In this document: in pieces, positions 10,234 to 20,499 of the stretch
Layout of the letters: every line of letters starts with the position of its first letter
How positions within the stretch are numbered: position 1 is the stretch's first letter
Assembly: GCA_036023115.1 (NCBI GenBank)
Contig: JAYKKT010000080.1
Location: forward strand, 7,143,501-7,207,500
Direction: 5' to 3'
Length of the DNA: 64,000 nt
From: Brasenia schreberi
Lineage: Eukaryota; Streptophyta; Magnoliopsida; Nymphaeales; Cabombaceae
Made by a program: the position numbers and the translations under genes
The notes under the pieces: generated by a model
Told to the model about the DNA's origin: nothing
The model's input: only the letters and a program-made list of their open reading frames with translations
Databases searched by the model: none

Positions 10234-12603
10234 ATGGCAGGCAAGGGCAAAGGCATTGAAAGTTCTTTTCATACAGGGGAGCAATCTTATTTGTCAGAAA
10301 AACAAAATTTTTTCAGATTACAACGACTAAATTGGATGGTAGAAATTACTTGGAATGGGCAAGATCTGTGGAACTTGCAGTTGTAGCAAGGAGGAGATGG
10401 GGACATCTAATGGGTCATACTCCAATACCAGAGCCTCAAGATACTCTCTACCCTACCTGGAAACGAGAAGATGCATTAATATCCTCTTTGTTGCTACAGT
10501 CAATGATTCCATCAATTGCCAAAACTTTCATGTTTTTAGAATCTGCCAATGAGATCTGGTGTGTAGTAGCAAAGGCTTATTCCAGAAAGAAGAATGTTGC
10601 CAAAGAATATGAGATACTGGAAAGAATCAGAAAATGTAAACAAGCCACTCGGTCTATCAATGACTATTATGCAGATCTTCGAGGTCTTTGGGATGAATTA
10701 CTCTACTATACGAATATTAAGTGTTCTACTTGTTATAACGAAAGAAACGCTGAGATTGAAAAGAAGAAAGTATTTGATTTATTGTGGGGTGTAAATCCAG
10801 AATTCGAATCGGTAAAACTGAATATCCTAGGCAGAGAAGAACTTCCTTCCTTGGACACTGTTTATTCCTTATTAATTCGAGAAGAAGATCGTTGGAATCT
10901 TGAGAAGGGTCATGTTATTAGTTCTGATCAGCATGCACTTCAAGTAAGAGGAGACAATTCTCATTTTTGTGGCAGAGGGGGACACCAGAATCGTGGCCGT
11001 GGCCATGGTCGACTTAACTCAGACGACAAAGACAAACTTGTTTGCTCCCATTGTGGTAAATCTCGCCATACTAGAGATCATTATTGGGAATTACATGGTA
11101 AGCCCGATTACTATAGAAATCGTAATACCTCAGTTCATTCCGCTGAAAGTTCCACTCCCAGCACTGATGGAATTCAAGAAATTATAAAAAGAATAGAAGG
11201 TCTTCAACAGAGATTCTCTGAAAAACCATCTACTTCTGCTTCCTCTACCCAAACTACAATGGCTGAGGCTACACATACAGTGAAGGGTAATCACTTCTCT
11301 TCTCCTCATTCTAAAACTTGGATAATTGATTCTGGCGCTACAAATCATATGGTAGGCGAATTATCATACTTTTCAGCTTACAAGACTCTTAAAGATCAGG
11401 AACCAATTAAATTGGCAGATGGGTCTTTCACTTATATGATTAGACAGGGAAGTGTTCCGACCTGTATCTCAGATTTATCATCTGTATATCATGTTCTAAG
11501 TTTTCCGATAAATCTTCTATCAGTCAGCTCTTTAACTCGTGCCTTCGATTGTTGTATAATTTTTCATCCTACTGGTTGTGTATTTCAGGATTTGAAGACG
11601 GGGAAAATATTTGGACATGGTAAACTACAGAAATGCTTATACATTCTTGAAGACTATTCTCCATCTTCAACCTCTTATAACATTTCAGCAGCACCAGTTC
11701 AAGATGCAGATCTTCATCTTTGGCATTATCGTCTTGGTCACCTCTCAGTGTCAAAAATTACATATGTTATTCCTCACTCTACAGTCCAATCTAATAAATC
11801 TCAGTTTGAATGTGAAGTCTGTCAACTTGGAAAACACCAAAGGGCATCTTACCCTTTAAGTGATTCTCGAAGATGTCCTTTTGAACTTATTCACTCTGAT
11901 GTATGGGGTCCAAGTCCAGTCACCTCTTTATTTGGTCATAAGTATTTTGTCTCCTTTATTGATGATTGTACTCGTCTTACAATCGTTTATTTAATGAAAA
12001 CAAAGTCTGAGGTTTCCTCTATTTTTCCCATTGTACATAAATTTATTTGTACTTAATTCAATGCTTCTATTAAAATACTTCGGTCCAACAATGGGGGTGA
12101 ATATATTGGGACTCAGTTAGAAAATTATTTACAAGCACAGGGAATTATTCATCAGACTACATGTCCTTATACACCTCAGCAAAATGGAATTGCTCAACGA
12201 AAGAATCGTCATATTCTGGAAGTTGCCAGAACTTCTTCTTCAAAGTCAACAACAACAATAATGTTCCAAAATTCTATTGGGGAGATGTTGTTCTTACTGC
12301 TGTCTATCTTATAAATAGAATGCCCAGTAATACTCTTCAGGGGGAGAGTCCTATTTATATCCTTGATAAAGCATTGAAACCATTTCATCTAATTCATCGT
12401 ATCTTTGGATGTACCTACTTTGTTCATATCCATCTTCCCAATCGTGATAAACTCGATGCCAAGTCCAATAAATGTATCTTTCTTGGCTACTCGACTTCTC
12501 AAAAGGGATACAAATGCTATGACCCACTACTTAAAAAGCTCTATGTTTCCAGGGATGTTACCTTCTTTGAACTTACTCCCTATTACTCTCCTTCCATGCA
12601 GTC
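10234..12603 (+). pseudogene. Copia B gag, protease and integrase (disabled)
   Basis: A gag start at ATG 10234 needs one frame change near 10305 to join the long frame at 10332-12056. That frame has gag (LDGRNYLEWARSVELAV), a CCHC knuckle at about 11046-11087 (CSHCGKSRHTRDHYWE, in which the last Cys is Tyr), the protease motif IIDSGATNHM (about 11320), pre-integrase WHYRLGHLSVSKI (11722) and integrase IHSDVWGPS (11890). Stop TAA at 12054-12056 falls where CAA is expected. After it come RSNNGGEY and QQNGIAQRKNR: the second catalytic Asp is Asn and the catalytic Glu is Gln. Another frame change lies near 12230. The integrase C-terminus (CIFLGYSTSQKGYKCYDP) ends at the copia C insertion. Confidence 0.9.
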
Positions 12604-12948
12604 TGTTGGAGATCAAGTTTCGCTTTATAGTTTTAGTGTCTTTAGTCTTTGTAAGTCTAGTTAGGTGGTTTGAGTCATGTTATGTACTTGGATCCTAATG
12701 AATCGGATCAGATTCATTAGGATCCATCAGGAACCATTTACTTTAAGTAGGGTCATTATAGTCTTTTAAGTTATAACAGGGATTAGTATAAAGTGTAATT
12801 AGGGTTACTTTGTAATACACGATGGAATGAATAAAAAGGTGGAGAGGGACGGCAGCCAAGGGGTGGCCGACTGCTGCCCCATTTTCAGATTTTCTATTTT
12901 GTTTCTTATGCAGCCATATTAATCATGATTTGATGCTTGGAATCAACA
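12604..12948 (+). repeat. 5' LTR of copia C
   Basis: 345 bp, TG...CA. It contains a palindromic stretch around TCCTAATGAATC/GATTCATTAGGA. It lacks the 13 bp present near the end of the 3' copy. Confidence 0.93.
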
Positions 12949-13329
12949 TGGTATCATAGCCTAATCTGGGTTTTTCAGCCATCGTGAAAAGCTAATCGGG
13001 AGATTAAGAAGCCCCATTCAAAAACAGTGAGTTTTATCTAGTATTCGGTGTATTATTTCAGTCTGAAATGACAGCAAATTCATCGTTAAAGGTGAATGTT
13101 GGTTGCTGAATTTGTGTATTGAAGAAAAATCACGGATTCAATTTGAAGCATTTGATTTTAATTAGTTCGGTCAGCAAGAACCCTAATATCTATCATTTGG
13201 TAAAAACGTGAAGGAGATTTGAAGATTGTCACAATCTATTTGCAGTGATCAGTCACTAGTGAAATCAGCAGAAATATAGAAATCATATTTGTTGATTGCA
13301 TGCAATTGTCTAGTGGGATTTAACCAAAT

Positions 13330-14661
13330 ATGGAAAGTACGAAGATGAATGATATATATGAAAATTGTTTAGTGGATAAGATTGAAGGATTTCAAATAAC
13401 AAATCTGAAACTGGATGGAAAAAATTTTCTTCAGTGGGCCCGATCGATAGAACTGGCAGTAATGGCAAGGGGGTGTTGGGATTATTTGACTGGCGATATA
13501 ATTCAGCCTCAAATTAACGATCCTCTATACTCAAAATGGCGTAGGGAAAATGCACTTGTCAGTGCCTGGCTTCTACAGTCAATGTCTCCATCAATTGTCA
13601 GTATGTTTATGTTTCTGGAAATAGCTAAAGACATTTGGTTGGCAGTTCATGATGCTTATACTCAGAGGAAAAACATAGCCAAGAAGTATGATATTATTGA
13701 GAAGATTAGAAGATGCAGACAAGGAAACAGGTCAGTTAGTGAATATTATGCAGAACTTCGAGGCCTCTGGGAAGAATTACAGTTTTATTCTAAGATAAAA
13801 TGTCAGAATTGCATACAAGAGATGAATGAAGAGTTTGAAGAAAGGAAAGTATTTGATCTTTTATGTGGTATCTCTTCAGATTATGAAGCAGTGAAAAACA
13901 ACATCCTGAGCAGAGAAGAACTACCGATGTTAAGCACAATATATTCACTCTTACTGCGAGAGAAAGATAGAAAACACTTGGAAAAGGAAGCAAAAGTTAA
14001 TACAGAAACTACTGCGTTCGTAGGGAGAAATACACAGAGCTCTTCATTTCCTCGTGGTAGAGGTAATTATGGTCATCGTAGAGGTAGGTTTATACCTCAT
14101 TTTGATGAGAAATCCAAATTAACATGTTCTCACTGTGGGAAAACATGACACATAAAGGAAATGTGTTGGGAATTGATCGGAAGACCCACTCAATTTCAAA
14201 ATAAATCTAACAGTGCTTATTTGACCAGTGAACAGAATGACAATCAGAACATTGAGAACAGTGCCAGCTCACTAGCAGATATGAAAAAGGAGATTGAATT
14301 GCTTAAGACTCGTTTGGTTGATTCACATGCTCCATCTACTTCCTCCAGTAATGAAGCTCAGGCAACCATGGCGTATCCATTCTCATTCTTAGCTAAGGGT
14401 AATATGAACACTCCTAACTCACAGATATGGGTTATTGATTCAGGAGCAACTGATCATATGGTCAGTAGAAAGGAATGGTTTGATAGTTATGAGCAGACTC
14501 AAGAACCTATTCACATCCATTTGGCAGATGGTTCACATACTCCTATATTGGGAAAAGGGAACATTATTACTTCTTTTGGTGTACTGAAAAATGTTTTACA
14601 TGTTCCTAGCTTATCAGTTAATTTACTATCCGTATTTGCTTTAACTCAAGATCTGAAATGA
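13330..14661 (+). pseudogene. Copia C gag and protease (two stops)
   Basis: The frame from ATG 13330 has gag motifs LKLDGKNFLQWARSIELAV and WRRENALVSAWLLQSMSPS and reaches the zinc knuckle CSHCGKT, where TGA (14146-14148) replaces an expected CGA: the frame continues HIKEMCWELIGRP, completing C-x2-C-x4-H-x4-C. Next come the protease motif VIDSGATDHM (about 14431-14460) and a stop TGA at 14659-14661. The gag is otherwise full length. CGA to TGA is the change expected from deamination of methylated cytosine. Confidence 0.88.
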
Positions 14662-16990
14662 CGTATAATTTTTTATTCTACTGGATGTATATTTCAGAAA
14701 ATGAGGACGAAGAAGATCTATGGTCAGGGTAATGTAAGGAAAGGTCTCTACTTCTGCGAAGATAAGAATAAAGTGGTGATGCAGTCTACCAGTATTACAG
14801 AAAAACAAAAGGATATACCTCGCTGGCATCAAAGATTGGGACATTTACCTTTGTCTAAACTTAGAATTTTACTTCCTAAATTCAGTTTATGTAATAATTT
14901 AAATTTGAACTGTGAGACCAAAACATCATCGTACTTCATTTCCCTTAAGTGAAGAAAAATCATCTACTCCTTTTGAAATTGTGCATTCTGATGTTTGGAG
15001 TCCTTCTAATACTACCTCTTTGCATGGTTTTAAGTACTTTATAACTTTTGATTGCACCAGGTTTACAATGATATATCTTATAAAAACTAGAGATGAAGTA
15101 AGGAATATTTTTCCCATCTATTGTAAATTTATATGTACTCAATTTCAGGGCACTATTAAGATCCTTCGCAGTGATAATGGTGGAGAATTCATTTCACAAT
15201 TCCTTCAATCATACTTTGTCGAAAACGAAATGTTACATCAGACGTCATGTGCATATTCTCCCCAACAAAATGGGGTGTCTGAAAGGAAGAACAGACATAT
15301 TATGGAAGTTGCCAGAACCTTACTGATTGGGTGTAATGCCCCTAAATACTATTGAGGTGAAGTAGTGTTAACAGCAGTGTATCTTATAAACCGCATGCCT
15401 AGTAGAATCCTAAATGGTAATACACCATTTCACTCATTATGTCCTCAGTAGAAGCAATTTCATTTAATTCCAAGAGTTTTTGGGTACACTTGCTTCATTC
15501 ATCTACATCATGGTTTAAAAGATAAACTAGATGGTAGATCACTCAAATGCATATTTGTGGGGTATTCTTCTACTAAAAAAGGATATAAGTGCTATGATCC
15601 TATTAGTAGAAAAGTGTATGTTACTTTAGATGTTACATTTCATGAAGATACACCATTTTATGAGATCCAGGATAATTCTTTATCTGAAATAACTTTCTCA
15701 CATGTGATGCCTATCCCTCCAACGGAAGATCAGCTACAACCTGAGAAGGAAAACGAAGAGAGAATACTCACTCAGAAGAAAGACTGGCAGGTATATTCTA
15801 GAGGTGACACGGTAAAGTATAAAGGGTCGATGGGTCAATAGAGAGATACAAAGCAAGGTTGGTTGCCGAAGGTTTTACACAAACTTATGGGATTGATTAC
15901 TCGAGAGACCTTTGCTCGGTTGCAAAGATGAATACGGTCCGGGTAATATTATCTTTGCGGCCAATTATGGTACAGGAATTACAACAATTTGATGTAAAGA
16001 ATGCTTTCTTACATGGGGATCTTGAGGAGGAGATTTACATGGATGTGCCACCGAGGATATGGTAAAAGTGCTCCGGTCAATACTTGTTTGCGAGGTTAAG
16101 AAAGGCATTATACGGGTTGAAACAATCACCACGAGCATGGTTTGGAAGGTTCACTAAAGTTATGCAGGACCACAGGATATAAACGAGTCAAGGGATCATA
16201 CATTGTTCATTAAACACTCCACTTCGGGGGGGTGACAATGTGTTAGTGTATGTGGATGACATCATGTTCTATTCCTATGGACACTCCGAAAGAAGAGGAT
16301 ACTCAATCTACAGAACAATATGAAGATGTTGGCAAGTATCAAAGGTTGGTAGGAAAATTTATATATATAACTATAACTCGACTTGATATCAACTTTGTCG
16401 TGGGATATGTCAGTAGGTGGTTGCATTGCCCGTCCAGACATCACATGAACACTGTATTCCATATAATCAGATACTTAAAATCATATATTACTCATGGGTT
16501 ACTATATGCTCCTCATTCATCTATGAATTTAGAAATTTACTCAGATGCTGATTGGGTAGGTTCGAAGACTGATAGGAAATCTACTTCAGGGTATATGGTA
16601 TGTCTAGGCGGCAATATAGTCTCATGGAAGAGTAAAAAGCAATCAGTGGTGGCCAGATCGAGTGTTGAGGCAGAGTATCGTGTAATCTCTCTAGGAATGT
16701 GTGAAGGCCTATAGATTATATCACTTCTGAAGGAGATTGGGTTCAAAGACAACATGCCAATTAATTTTTTTACAGATAGTAAAGCAGCTCTCCAAATAGC
16801 TTTGAATCCTGCATTTCATGAGAGGACGAAACACATAGAGATTGATTGCCACTTTATTAGAGAGAAAATTTCTTAAGGCATATTCAACATTGTTCATGTA
16901 CACTCAGAAGATCAACTAGCTGATATCCTTACTAAAGCAGTACCTGTGAATGTCTTTAAGAAAATTCTTACAAGGATAGGAATTACTACT
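14662..16990 (+). pseudogene. Copia C integrase, truncated RT and RNase H
   Basis: Pre-integrase WHQRLGHLPLSKLR (14824); integrase VHSDVWSP, LRSDNGGEF and SERKNRHIMEV, so the D-D-E triad is retained; stop in PKYY-stop-GEVV (TGG to TGA, about 15352); CIFVGYSSTKKGYKCYDP (15550). RT ARLVAEGFTQTYGIDYS, FDVKNAFLHGDLEEEIYM and GLKQSPRAW are present, but after VLVYVDDI (about 16260) the sequence jumps to PMDTP: the roughly 90 residues with FLGIEV are deleted. RNase H follows (DADWVGSKTDRKSTSGYMV, ADILTKAV) with stops at about 16712 and 16875. Confidence 0.88.
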
Positions 16991-17015
16991 CTTCAAGGCT
17001 CAACTTGAGGGGGTG

Positions 17016-17373
17016 TGTTGGAGATCAAGTTTCGCTTTATAGTTTTAGTGTCTTCAGTCTGTGTAATTCTAGTTAGGTGGTTTGAGTCATGTTATGTACT
17101 TGGATCCTAATGAATCGGATCAGATTCATTAGGATCCATAAGGAACCATTTACTTTAAGTAGGGTCATTATAGTCTTTTAAGTTATAACAGGGATTAGTA
17201 TAAAGTGTAATTAGGGTTACTTTGTAATACACGATGGAATGAATAAAAAGGTGGAGAGGGACGGCAGCCAAGGGGTGGCCGACTGCTGCCCCATTTTCAG
17301 ATTTTCTATTTTGTTTCCTGTGTTTGTTTCCTATGCAACCATATTAATCATGATTTGATGCTTGAAATCAACA
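17016..17373 (+). repeat. 3' LTR of copia C
   Basis: 358 bp. Compared with the 5' LTR it has seven substitutions and a 13-bp insertion near 17325 (duplicated GTTTCCTGTGTTTG-like segment). It is preceded by the polypurine tract at 17004-17013. Confidence 0.93.
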
Positions 17374-17378
17374 CGGTC

Positions 17379-19135
17379 TACTCCAACTCCATCCTTTGTC
17401 CTTCCACTAGTTCCTAGTGAGGGGGAGTATAATGAGACAGTTGATAATCAGAGGGAGAAAACACAACAACCAACAGAGATTGAGACGTACAAGAAAGGCC
17501 AACGGAAGATTGTATACTCTCGAGAAGAACCATGTGCTAAAGAGATTTCTCCTGAATTAGATCCTCAAGTGCTAGCGAACAATGATCTTGAGATTCCTAT
17601 TGCTGTTCGCAAAGGTAAGCGTACATGTGCACGATATCCAATTTCTAATTATGTTTCATATGCTAAAACTTCTCAAAGGTATCAAAACTTCATTATGAAT
17701 GCTGAAAAACATAAGATCCCTTCGAAGTTTGAAGAAGCAATCAAGTGCCCCTTATGGAAAGTTGCAATTGAAGAAGACTTGAATGCACTCGTAAAAAACA
17801 ATACATGGACCATCACACAGTTGCCTTCAGATCGGAATGTTGTAGGATGAAAGTGGGTGTTTACTATTAAATATAAGGTAGATGAAACAGTGGAGAGATA
17901 TAAAGCCAGATTGGTTGCTAAAGAATACAGTGAGTCATACGATATTGATTATACAGAAACATTTGCACCTGTGGCTAAACTTACATCAATTAGAATACTT
18001 CTCAGTATGGCAGCAAACTTGAGATAGGATTTATGGCAGTTGGATGTAAAAAATGCTTTCTTACAGGGAGACTTAAATGAAGAAGTGTACATGGAATTAC
18101 CTCCAGAAATGACCAGAAATGTGTCATCTTCTAACATAGTGTGTAAACTCAATAAAGCAATATATGGGTTGAAACAATCTCCAAGAGCTTGGTTTGATAA
18201 ATTCAGCAAGACCGTGTGCAGTCTGGGATACAACAGAAGCCTCAACGATCATACGATATTCTTTAAGAAAGGAACAAAAATATCTATCCTTGCTGTTTAT
18301 GTTGATGACATTATTGTTACAGGAGATGACCTTGAAGAAATATCCAAGTTGAAAATGAGTCTACGTAAATTATTTGATATTAAGGATCTGGGTAAGCTCC
18401 TCTATTTCTTGGGCATAGAAGTTCTCTATTCTAACAAAGGTATTTTCTTAACTCAGCAGAAATACCTAATGGATCTTCTTGAGGAAACACAAATGCTTGA
18501 TTGTAAACTTAGTGAGATCCCTATGGAAGTAAAACCATAAATTGTTTAACAGTGACAGTGAAGAGCTCAAAGATATTCACAAATATCAGAAGCTAGTTGG
18601 TAAACTCATATATTTGACTATTACTCAATCGGATATTACTTATGCAGTTGGGATTGTAAGCAGATATATGCACTCACCAACCAAACATTTATTCAAAATC
18701 ATCCAATTTGGACATTGAACTTTATTCTGATGCTGACTGGGCTGGTTCATATGATGACAGGAAATCAACTACAGGCTATGTTACTTTACTCGGTGGTAAT
18801 ATTGTATCTTGGAAGGGTAAAAAACAGACAGTGGTTGCAAGATCTACAACAGAAGCTGAATATAAAGCTATAACATAAGCTATGTGTGAAGGAAAATGGA
18901 TATCTTCATTGCTTAGTGAATTGGGTTATTCACTTAATAATTCCATGGCACTATATTGTGATAGCAGTGCAGCAATTTAGATGGCATCTAATCCAGTATA
19001 TCATGAAAGAACCAAGCATATAGAAATTGATTGCCACTTCATCAGAGAAAAGATATCTAATCAAGAATTCAAGCTAGAGTATGTTTAATCTATCAAACAG
19101 AGAGCTGATTTCTTAACTAAAGCTACTTCGAGCCG
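17379..19135 (+). pseudogene. Copia B reverse transcriptase and RNase H (disabled)
   Basis: Continues copia B after element C. The RT has WTITQLPSDRNVVG-stop-KWVF (TGA at about 17848), [20 protein letters not shown], a TAG at 18025-18027, DVKNAFLQGDLNEEVYMELP, GLKQSPRAWFDKF, ILAVYVDDIIVTGDD (the catalytic YVDD is intact) and YFLGIEV. A frame change near 18540 is followed by [16 protein letters not shown], a deletion near 18690, and RNase H with YSDADWAGSYDDRKSTTGYV and ARSTTEAEYKAIT-stop. Further stops lie near 18878, 18980 and 19087. It ends about 65 bases before the polypurine tract. Confidence 0.88.
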
Positions 19136-19200
19136 ACAATTAAAGGAGACATTATCCAAGTTGGGTGTCATCAACATCTTTCACCCAACTTGAGGGGGAG

Positions 19201-19542
19201 TGTTAAGGAAGTCGTGTAATCCTAGTTGAGTCGTGTAATCATAGTTAAGTTGTATTAAGGAAGTCGTGTAATCCTAGTTGAGTCGTACAAATACTTATTC
19301 ATGTCAGTTAGAGTCCTGTGGTAACTTAGAAATAGTTAATACTTATTAAGGGTAGATTAGGAAATCAAGTTAGGAAGAGTATTAATAGGTGATTAGGGTT
19401 AGTCAAGAAAACAAGAGGCGGCAGCAGAGAAGCAGCCGACTGTCATCGTGGATTAGGGTAGATTGGAGGAATGCCTCCAACCTACTATGATTTGTAAGTT
19501 TCTTTGATATTTGAATAAATAAAGTTGTTATTTATTATAATA
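19201..19542 (+). repeat. 3' LTR of copia B
   Basis: 342 bp, preceded by polypurine tract TGAGGGGGAG (19191-19200) and followed by target duplication GGATG (19543-19547). Two differences from the 5' LTR. Confidence 0.95.
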
Positions 19543-19565
19543 GGATGCTGGTTACTATCAATTGA

Positions 19566-19602
19566 CTGGCCCAACAACTAGAAAATCTAGTCGTTGGGCC
19601 AG
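19566..19602. repeat. 17-bp inverted repeat (hairpin) at the outer end of the copia A LTR
   Basis: Arms 19566-19582 and 19586-19602 (CTGGCCCAACAACTAGA and its complement with one mismatch) with a 3-base loop. The inferred outer end of the copia A LTR (19576) falls inside the left arm, so the hairpin spans LTR and host DNA. Confidence 0.7.
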
Positions 19603-19633
19603 GTTATGGCCCTTGCGGCCTTAGTCCTTCTTA

Positions 19634-19749
<116 letters not shown>

Positions 19750-20499
19750 ATATATACATATATGAACTTGATCATTGAAATCAAATGGATGAACCTACTA
19801 TCAAAGTTGGCTTCATGTTAGATTACATTACAACATGCAAAATGATTGGTAAATTTTTCGGGAGGCAAGTTCAAGGTTTCTTATGTTCTTTGTGAATTTT
19901 TTGAAACAGCAGAAAACATGTAAGATATGTTGCCTGTTTTATCAGTCAAAAGTGTTTCCATAGCTTGTCTATCAAGGAAGAAGTTTCTGTAGTTTAATAT
20001 ATTGGGCACATTTAAGAACTTATAAATTAAGACTTGTACCAACGTGGGTTGGAGTTGGACACACCAAAAGGTGTTACTGACCTTGCTTAGGGTAGTTTCG
20101 AAGCATTAGGCTGAAGAATGTAACATGTTTGATACCAGGGAGTGCATCCAGGTTAGATCTGCCCAGTGCCTGCATGCTAAAACTGCTGGAAAAATCATAT
20201 CCAGGTTCTTCTCATGGGTGTTTGATTAAAAGACCATATTAATCGTCATAAAACATCTGTTTTCTCCAAAGCTTCTTTCCTTTAATATGTTTATGATTTC
20301 ATGGAATAATAATAGTTTAAAGTACAACAGTTGGTTTGCAGTGGCTTGAGATAGTATCCAACACCACCAAGTTCATGAAATCCGGTGCTTCTAAAGATAC
20401 AATTTCCTCTGTGTCTTAGCATTTTCTTCCTTTACAACGTTGTCACAAATAGTGTTTGTTAGGTTCATCCAAGGAGAAATTCATACTTTCTTTTTTCAG

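Larger units (their letters stand above)
12604..17373 (+). mobile_element. Ty1/copia element C, nested inside copia B
   Basis: LTRs at 12604-12948 (345 bp) and 17016-17373 (358 bp) have TGTTGGAG...ATCAACA ends. The target duplication is CAGTC (12599-12603) and CGGTC (17374-17378), one mismatch. PBS TGGTATCATAGCC starts at 12949, and a CTTGAGGGGG tract precedes the 3' LTR. Its gag-pol is closely similar in layout to copia B, so both probably belong to one lineage. The LTRs differ by seven substitutions and a 13-bp insertion. Several stops and an internal RT deletion make it non-autonomous. Confidence 0.95.
9245..19542 (+). mobile_element. Ty1/copia element B, structurally complete, carrying nested copia C
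   Basis: Two 342-bp LTRs (9245-9586 and 19201-19542) differ at only two positions. The target duplication GGATG is perfect (9240-9244 and 19543-19547). PBS TGGTATGAGAGCC begins at 9587, and the polypurine tract TGAGGGGGAG ends at 19200. Domains in order are gag, protease, integrase, [copia C at 12604-17373], RT, RNase H, the copia order. It sits in the LTR of copia A. Despite near-identical LTRs its genes carry about ten disabling changes and two lost integrase catalytic residues. Confidence 0.95.
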
